Source: Paractinoplanes aksuensis
GTDB lineage: Bacteria; Actinomycetota; Actinomycetes; Mycobacteriales; Micromonosporaceae
Direction of reading: 5' to 3'
NCBI RefSeq assembly: GCF_024137025.1
Contig: NZ_JAMYJR010000010.1
Coordinates: 230,486-294,485 of the forward strand
DNA: 64,000 bases
The first letter of the stretch is position 1, and each line of letters starts with the position of its first letter. The position numbers were made by a program, and so were the translations under genes. A model generated the notes under the pieces. It worked only from the letters and a program-made list of their open reading frames with translations, was not told the DNA's origin and did no database searches. Shown here one piece after another: positions 59,197-64,000 of the stretch.

Positions 59197-60095
59197 CCGC
59201 GCTCCTGCTGGGCGCGCTCGGCTTGACCCTCTCGCTGGTCGTGCCGGGTCTCCTGGCGCGGGCGCGCTGGCCCGACCGGGCGCCGGTGGCCGCCGTCCTG
59301 CTGTGGCAGTCGATCACGCTGACCGCCGTCCTGGCTGCTCTCGGCGTCGTGCTGGCCGCGCCCGAAGAGGTCACCCGGGCCGCCGGCTCGGGCCAGTTCG
59401 CGGCCGAGGTGACAGTGATCGGCGCGCTGGCCGTGGCCGCGGTGATCATCGTGCGGCTACTGCTCTCGCTGATCGGGGTCAGTCGCCGCTCGCGGGCCCG
59501 CCGCGCCCGGCACCGCCTGCTGGTCGACCTGCTCGACCGGGCCGAGCAGCACCGCGAGCTGGGCCCGGACAACCTCCGCATACTCGATGGGGCACTTCCT
59601 TTGGCGTACTGCGTGCCGGGGCGCGAGCCGCGGGTCGTGCTCAGCAATGGCGTGCTGCAGGTGCTCGACCGCGAGCAGGTCGACGCCGTGCTGGCCCACG
59701 AGCAGACCCACCTGCGGCACCGGCACGAGGTCGTCATGGAGTCGTTCACGGCGTTCTACCGCGCGGTGCCCGGGCCGCTGCGCAGCCGGCGGCCGCTCGA
59801 CGCCGTCCACCTGCTGCTCGAGATGATCGCCGACGACGTGGCCCGCCGGCGGGTCGGCGCGGCGCCGCTGCGGGCCGCGCTCGAGCAGTTGTCGGACGCC
59901 GTACCCCTGGCCGATGACGTGAAGCCCGAGGCTGACGCCCGCGGGCGGCGGCTGGCCCGGCTGTCTTCGTCGCACAAGCCGTCCGTCGTACTCAATGCGC
60001 TCGTGACCGCGGCGGCCGTGGGCCTGTTGGTTCTGCCGACAGTGATTCTGGTGGTGCCCTGGCTCGACCGGGCCTTGGAAGAGTGGCCCCTGTAG
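59193..60095 (+). CDS. M56-family membrane metallopeptidase (BlaR1-like, no sensor domain)
   Basis: This 300-aa protein has about four spans and a zinc-protease HEQTH at residues 169-173 (AVLAHEQTHLRHRHE), with LLEMIADDVARRRVGA supplying the third ligand. It lacks the extracellular penicillin-binding sensor of staphylococcal BlaR1, like the shorter actinobacterial versions. It starts at a GTG overlapping the blaI stop (GTGA). Its probable job is to cut or relieve BlaI repression in response to an unknown signal. Confidence 0.87.
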   Translation: MTALLLGALGLTLSLVVPGLLARARWPDRAPVAAVLLWQSITLTAVLAALGVVLAAPEEVTRAAGSGQFAAEVTVIGALAVAAVIIVRLLLSLIGVSRRSRARRARHRLLVDLLDRAEQHRELGPDNLRILDGALPLAYCVPGREPRVVLSNGVLQVLDREQVDAVLAHEQTHLRHRHEVVMESFTAFYRAVPGPLRSRRPLDAVHLLLEMIADDVARRRVGAAPLRAALEQLSDAVPLADDVKPEADARGRRLARLSSSHKPSVVLNALVTAAAVGLLVLPTVILVVPWLDRALEEWPL

Positions 60096-60104
60096 AGCGC
60101 GGGC

Positions 60105-60262
60105 TTGATCGGGAGTACGGTGTTGCACGGTCCGGCAGCCCCCCATCGACCGCCCCGGTCGATCTGGCGGATCACCGCCCGATCGGGGTGAAGCCGCTCG
60201 TCGCGGCCGGACGCGCTTCCCGTCCGTTAACCGGTCGGCGGCGTTCGGGAAGAAAGGACCCA
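60105..60262 (+). promoter_or_regulatory. probable c-di-AMP (ydaO/yuaA) riboswitch
   Basis: The leader of the NlpC/P60 gene contains GATCGGGGTGAAGCCGC (60181-60197) and CCCGTCCGTTAACC with GGTCGGC (60220-60239). These resemble the conserved GGGGUGAAUCC and CCCGUCAGCUAACC-GGUCGGC core of actinobacterial ydaO motifs. GGGAAGAAAGGA follows, holding the ribosome site. GTCCGGC (60130-60136) can pair with GCCGGAC (60206-60212). Such riboswitches commonly precede wall hydrolases and turn expression off when c-di-AMP is high. The match is by eye, with differences in the invariant core (CAGCTAACC reads CCGTTAACC). Confidence 0.62.
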
Positions 60263-60270
60263 CAGCAAAC

Positions 60271-61248
60271 GTGCGTCGTGCCGCAGTAGTGCGCAGCCTG
60301 GTCTGCGCCCTCGCCGCGGTCGGGATCATTTTCTCCGGCCCCGCCGTGGCGCATGCAACACCCTCGCCGGGATCGGTCGAGGCGCAGATCGACAAGCAGT
60401 GGAACCAGCTCGAGCCGGTCATCGAGCAGTACAACGATGTGCACAGCAAGCTGATCAAGAACAGGGCCCAGCAGAAGAAGCTGGCCGCCCAGATCACCCC
60501 GCTGCAGGTCAAGGTCGACGTGGCCATGCAGCAGGTGCGCGGGCTGGCCGTGGACGCGTACAAGCAGGGCGCGCCCAACGCGGTCAACGCGCTGCTGGTC
60601 ACCGGGTCGCCGACCGGGCTGACCGACAAGCTGCTCTACCTCGACCAGCTGGCCCGCAACCAGCGGGACAAGGTCGCGAGCGTGGCCGCGCTGCGCGACA
60701 AGCTGACCGCGACCAAGGCCGACCTGGACGTGGTCACCAAGTCGGTGGCCGCCCGCGACACCGACCTGGCCCAGCGCAAGGTGGCCATCGAGACGAAGAT
60801 CACGTCGCTGCAGAAGCTGCGCATCCAGGCCTACGGCTCGGCCGACGCCAACGACGGGCCGCTGCGGCTCGGCGCGTGCCCGGTCGACTACACCAACGAC
60901 AAGGGTGGCCGGGCCGCGCAGAAGGCGTGCGACCTCATCGGCAAGCCCTACGTCTTCGGGTCGGCCGGTCCCAACTCGTACGACTGCTCGGGTCTGACCC
61001 AGGAGGCGTGGGCGAGTGTGGGGGTGCACCTGGACCACTACACGAAGGACCAGTGGGGCCAGGGCCGTCCGGTCTCCAAGGGCGAACTGAAACCGGGTGA
61101 CCTGGTGTTCTATTACCCGGGCAGCCTGCATCACGTGGCCATCTACATCGGTGGCGGCATGGTGGTGCACGCCCCGCACACGGGCGACCACGTGCGGATG
61201 GCGACGATCGACCGCGGTCCGATCGCCGGTTATCGACGACCGGGTTAG
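60271..61248 (+). CDS. secreted NlpC/P60 endopeptidase (RipA-like)
   Basis: This 325-aa wall hydrolase cuts peptide stems. A signal peptide (VRSLVCALAAVGIIFSGPAV, cut near AHA) and about 170 residues of coiled coil lead to the NlpC/P60 domain (about 215-325). The catalytic Cys239 is in YDCSGLTQEAW, with His288 in HHVAIYIGGG and a third polar residue at HAPHTGDHV. The GTG start follows GAAAGGA at 12 bases, at the end of the riboswitch. A strong terminator follows. Coiled coil plus NlpC is typical of actinobacterial cell-separation enzymes. Confidence 0.92.
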   Translation: MRRAAVVRSLVCALAAVGIIFSGPAVAHATPSPGSVEAQIDKQWNQLEPVIEQYNDVHSKLIKNRAQQKKLAAQITPLQVKVDVAMQQVRGLAVDAYKQGAPNAVNALLVTGSPTGLTDKLLYLDQLARNQRDKVASVAALRDKLTATKADLDVVTKSVAARDTDLAQRKVAIETKITSLQKLRIQAYGSADANDGPLRLGACPVDYTNDKGGRAAQKACDLIGKPYVFGSAGPNSYDCSGLTQEAWASVGVHLDHYTKDQWGQGRPVSKGELKPGDLVFYYPGSLHHVAIYIGGGMVVHAPHTGDHVRMATIDRGPIAGYRRPG

Positions 61249-61255
61249 TTCTCGA

Positions 61256-61285
61256 GGCCGCCGGGCCACTGCCCGGCGGCCTTTT
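61256..61285 (+). terminator. intrinsic terminator after the NlpC/P60 gene
   Basis: GGCCGCCGGG (61256-61265) pairs with CCCGGCGGCC (61272-61281), followed directly by TTTT. Confidence 0.92.
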
Positions 61286-61300
61286 GTCACAGGGCGCGGG

Positions 61301-61317
61301 CATAATTCGCTGTCATG
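61301..61317 (+). promoter_or_regulatory. -10 box of a probable leaderless AAA gene promoter
   Basis: CATAAT (61301-61306) lies eight bases before the ATG at 61315. There is no ribosome-binding site, and the terminator of the previous gene ends 15 bases upstream. Confidence 0.5.
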
Positions 61318-62547
61318 AGCGACTCGCCCCTGATCGACAGCCTCACCGCGGCCGTCGAGGCCCGGCCCGACGATCTGACCCTGCGGCTGCACCTGGCCGA
61401 GCTGCTGGTGGGCGCGGGCCGCGGGGCCGAGGCGATCGGGCACGCCGCTCAGGTGCTGGCCCGGGAACCGGGCAACGAGACCGCGCAGAAGCTGATGACC
61501 TCGGCCCTCGGCCGGTCCGAGCCGGCCGCTCCCTCTCCCGCCGCCCCGGGCGCTCCGGCCGATCCCGCCGCCCCGGGCGTCGACTGGGCCGCGCTGGAGC
61601 AGGACTTCAGCGATGTTGTGCCGCCGCGTTTCTCCCATGAGCCCGAGCCCGTCCAGGGGCACGAGGATCGCACGTTCGACGTCGAGCGCTCGACGGTCAC
61701 GCTGGCCGACGTGGGTGGCATGCAAGAGGTCAAGAAGCGTCTCGAGGTTTCCTTCCTCGGCCCTTTGAAAAACCCCAAATTGCGTACGCTGTTCGGCAAG
61801 TCCCTGCGCGGCGGCCTGCTGCTGTACGGCCCGCCCGGCTGCGGCAAGACGTTCCTGGCCCGCGCGGTGGCCGGCGAGATGGGGGCGGCGTTCATCTCCC
61901 TCTCGATCACCGATGTGCTCAACATGTGGATCGGCAGCTCCGAGCGCAACCTGCACGACCTGTTCGACTCGGCCCGCGGCCACGCCCCGTGCGTGCTGTT
62001 CCTCGACGAGATCGACGCGTTGGGGCACAAGCGCAGCCAGCTCAACTCGTCGTCGATGCGCACGGTGGTCAACCAGCTGCTGACCGAGCTCGACGGCGTC
62101 GACGGCAACAACGACGGCGTCTTCGTGCTGGCCGCCACCAACGCCCCGTGGGACATCGACTCGGCCCTGCGCCGCCCCGGGCGTCTCGACCGTACGCTGC
62201 TGGTGCTCCCGCCCGACAAGCCCGCCCGGGCCGCGATCCTGCAATACCACCTGCGCGACCGCCCGGTGGCCGGCGTCGACCTGGCCCGGGTGGCCGACGC
62301 GACCGAGAACTACTCCGGCGCCGACCTGGCCCACGTGTGCGAGACCGCCGCCGAGTACGCCATGCGCGACTCCATCACGTCCGGCGAGATCCGCATGATC
62401 AACCAGCAGGACATGCTGACCGCCGCCCGCGAGATCCGCCCCTCCACCGACGGCTGGTTCGCCACCGCCCGCAACGTGGCGATGTTCGCCAACGAGTCCG
62501 GGGAATACGACGACCTGGCGGCCTACCTCAAGAAGCGCCGGCGGTGA
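61315..62547 (+). CDS. AAA ATPase with N-terminal TPR-like region
   Basis: This 410-aa protein has a TPR-like N-terminus (LRLHLAELLVGAGRGAEAIGHAAQVLAREPGNETA), a Pro/Ala linker, and a FtsH/CDC48-type AAA module (about residues 120-400). Walker A GPPGCGKT is at 172-179, Walker B CVLFLDEID, the arginine-finger region RRPGRLDR and the C-terminal lid GADLAHVCETAAEYAM. It resembles AAA proteins that remodel or unfold partners, and is coupled to a TPR-membrane protein. The target is unknown. Confidence 0.85.
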   Translation: MSDSPLIDSLTAAVEARPDDLTLRLHLAELLVGAGRGAEAIGHAAQVLAREPGNETAQKLMTSALGRSEPAAPSPAAPGAPADPAAPGVDWAALEQDFSDVVPPRFSHEPEPVQGHEDRTFDVERSTVTLADVGGMQEVKKRLEVSFLGPLKNPKLRTLFGKSLRGGLLLYGPPGCGKTFLARAVAGEMGAAFISLSITDVLNMWIGSSERNLHDLFDSARGHAPCVLFLDEIDALGHKRSQLNSSSMRTVVNQLLTELDGVDGNNDGVFVLAATNAPWDIDSALRRPGRLDRTLLVLPPDKPARAAILQYHLRDRPVAGVDLARVADATENYSGADLAHVCETAAEYAMRDSITSGEIRMINQQDMLTAAREIRPSTDGWFATARNVAMFANESGEYDDLAAYLKKRRR

Positions 62548-63698
62548 GCTCGCCGCCAGGCGCGTACTGGCGGGCTCAGAAACTGGCCGAGGTCGGCCAC
62601 TACGCCGAGGCCGAGCGCATCACCCGCGCGGCCCTGGCCGAATCTCCCGCCGACGGCTGGCTGCTCACGCTGCTGGCCTCGGTGCTGCGGCTCCAACGCG
62701 ACTACGCGGCCGCCCTGCGCACAGCCGAGGCGGCCATCGAGGCCGAGCCGACGCTGTCCGACGCCCACCTGGAACGGGCCGAAGACCTGATCGTCCTGGT
62801 CCGCACCCGCGAGGCCGTCGACTCGGCCGCCGAGGCGGTGCGCCTGTCCCCGTCGAACGCCTCCGGACACTTCGTGCTGGCCCGGGCCCACGCCGCCGCC
62901 CGCCAGTTCGACCCGGCCCGCGCCGCGGTCGCCCACGGCCGCACGCTCGACCCGGCCTCGGTCGAAGGCCTGCTCACCGTGGCCGACATCGAACGCGACG
63001 CCGGCAACCGCGAGGCCGCACTGACCGCGGCCCAGACCGCCCTGGCCACGGAACCCGACAACGCCTACGGCCGCTGGCTGGTGGCCATGCTGGACGCGGA
63101 GAAGCTGAAGGTGCGACGCTCGATGCGCGCCCTGCGCGAGGTGGCCCGAGACCACCCCGCCCGAGCCGACATCGTCTCGATGACGTGGCCCATCCGCGGC
63201 GTCCTGACCGCCCTGCGGCGAGGCCTGGCCGCCAGCGCCGCCCTGGTAACCGTGCTGATGCTCATCGGCACCTGGTGGTGGCCCCCAGCTGAACCCTTCG
63301 CCCGCGTAGTGGCCGCCGTGCTGGCCGCGGTGATGGCCGGCTTCGCCGCCCGCGTGCTGATCCCGGCGGGCCGCCTCCCATGGCGCTGCCTGGCCCTACT
63401 GCCGAAGCTCATGCGCCGAGCCGACACAGCCGGCCTGACCCTCACCGGCGTCGCGGTCGCACTACTCGTCCTGTACGCCTGGCTCGCATGGCCGCCGCTG
63501 CCGGTGCTAGCGCTGGCCGCAACGCCGCTGCTATGGCTGCTCAGCCTGCTAGAACTGCTAGGCGCCGGCCTCGACGACCCCGGTAGCCGCGAAGCCCTGC
63601 ACGCCTGGACCAACGACCTACGCGCCTGGTGGCAAACAACCAAAAAAGACCTACGCGAAACCTGGAAAGACGAGAACACCACCCACAACAACGGCTGA
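62544..63698 (+). CDS. TPR-repeat membrane protein, partner of the AAA ATPase
   Basis: This 384-aa protein carries several TPR units (about residues 10-190), for example AEVGHYAEAERITRAALAESPADG and NREAALTAAQTALATEPDNA. Four hydrophobic segments follow (about 228-325), then a charged C-terminus ending DENTTHNNG. The start is a GTG overlapping the AAA stop (GTGA, 62544-62547), indicating a joint complex. The two appear in this order in other actinobacterial genomes as I recall; function not known. Confidence 0.8.
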   Translation: MSSPPGAYWRAQKLAEVGHYAEAERITRAALAESPADGWLLTLLASVLRLQRDYAAALRTAEAAIEAEPTLSDAHLERAEDLIVLVRTREAVDSAAEAVRLSPSNASGHFVLARAHAAARQFDPARAAVAHGRTLDPASVEGLLTVADIERDAGNREAALTAAQTALATEPDNAYGRWLVAMLDAEKLKVRRSMRALREVARDHPARADIVSMTWPIRGVLTALRRGLAASAALVTVLMLIGTWWWPPAEPFARVVAAVLAAVMAGFAARVLIPAGRLPWRCLALLPKLMRRADTAGLTLTGVAVALLVLYAWLAWPPLPVLALAATPLLWLLSLLELLGAGLDDPGSREALHAWTNDLRAWWQTTKKDLRETWKDENTTHNNG

Positions 63699-64000
63699 CG
63701 CCCCACGCCCGCATCGCGCCGTGCCCGCATCGCACCGCGCTCATCGAGCCGCGCCCGCCTTCGCCGTATCGCGCTGAGAGCCGCACTCGGACGTGACGGT
63801 CGGTTTCGTCTCGTAAGGCTTCGCGTTGTGGGTGGCGGCTGTGGCGTGACGGTCCGTTTCGTTTCGCGAAGCCGCGCTCATCGGCCCGCGCTCATCGAGC
63901 CGCGCCCGCCTTCGCCGTATCGTGCTGAGAGCCGCACTCGGACGTGACGGTCGGTTTCGTCTCGTAAGGCTTCGCGTTGTGGGTGGCGGCTGTGGCGTGA
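63699..64000. repeat. tandem 151-bp repeat with palindrome-family cores
   Basis: After the TPR gene there is no supported gene. Bases 63736-63849 are repeated at 63887-64000 (offset 151) with one mismatch seen, and the second copy runs to the window edge. Each copy has GTGACGGTCGGTTTCGTCTC (63793 and 63944); a related GTGACGGTCCGTTTCG is at 63846. The core is that of the 14834-15070 cluster. The preceding 40 nt contain GCCCGCATCGC twice. Confidence 0.85.

Overview
The window is high-GC (well over 65%) actinobacterial chromosome. Gene content, codon use and domain styles (F420-dependent LLM oxidoreductase, polyphosphate glucokinase, SigB/SigF-type sigma factor, RipA-like NlpC/P60 hydrolase behind a probable c-di-AMP riboswitch, DUF6401-like protein) suggest a filamentous member of the Micromonosporaceae such as Actinoplanes. 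That placement is by recognition, not by a search. No tRNA, rRNA, CRISPR array, complete IS element or prophage block was seen. Gene order looks mostly chromosomal, with small accessory insertions.

Layout. 1-5.0 kb: 3'-truncated ppgK, a stress-type sigma factor, a general-stress membrane protein with a PAP2 phosphatase, and a secreted SH3/glucosaminidase autolysin. 5.1-14.8 kb: CHASE/PAS histidine kinase, aldo/keto reductase, an orphan Phd-type antitoxin, the helicase HrpA, a small DUF6401-like protein, a secreted LamG protein, a RidA protein and an HxlR regulator. 14.8-15.1 kb: a cluster of five palindromic repeats, a family seen again at the right edge. 15.1-22.7 kb: a B12-binding protein overlapping a GAF/PP2C phosphatase, exonuclease III, a GGDEF-EAL protein and a two-domain universal stress protein. 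22.8-30.1 kb: gltA, htpG, a minus-strand cluster (deleted amidohydrolase, 51-aa peptide, EVE protein, PfkB kinase) whose last junction is tandemly duplicated, then an MFS pump with its TetR regulator. 30.2-38 kb: beta-propeller/LamG secreted protein, M15-like putative peptidase, Ser/Thr kinase, a deacetylase-glycosyltransferase fusion with a small membrane partner, and an SDR. 38-50.6 kb: a second MFS/TetR pair with twin operators, a FolP2-like protein, a three-gene envelope-stress module behind a SigB-like promoter, F420 oxidoreductase, topoisomerase IB, PfkB-SurE, a GT87 enzyme and a PadR operon. 50.7-63.7 kb: an S9 peptidase, cydA-cydB-cydDC divergent from blaI-M56 with two palindromic operators between, NlpC/P60 behind a riboswitch, and an AAA/TPR pair. 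63.7-64 kb: tandem repeats reaching the edge.

Themes. (1) Stress and envelope signalling is dense: sigma factor, PP2C phosphatase with B12 sensor, histidine kinase, c-di-GMP enzyme, Ser/Thr kinase, general-stress proteins. (2) Many genes have a TAnnnT -10 box 6-9 nt before the start codon, so leaderless transcripts look common. (3) Several proteins (CydDC twice, GT87, the PadR-linked membrane protein) carry in-frame repeat or foreign-looking insertions in loops, suggesting small repeats expand in this genome. The observations I rate highest are the duplicated EVE/PfkB junction with its 18-codon coupling peptide, the dispersed palindromic repeat family, the B12-sensor/PP2C pair and the BlaI-box control region of cytochrome bd.
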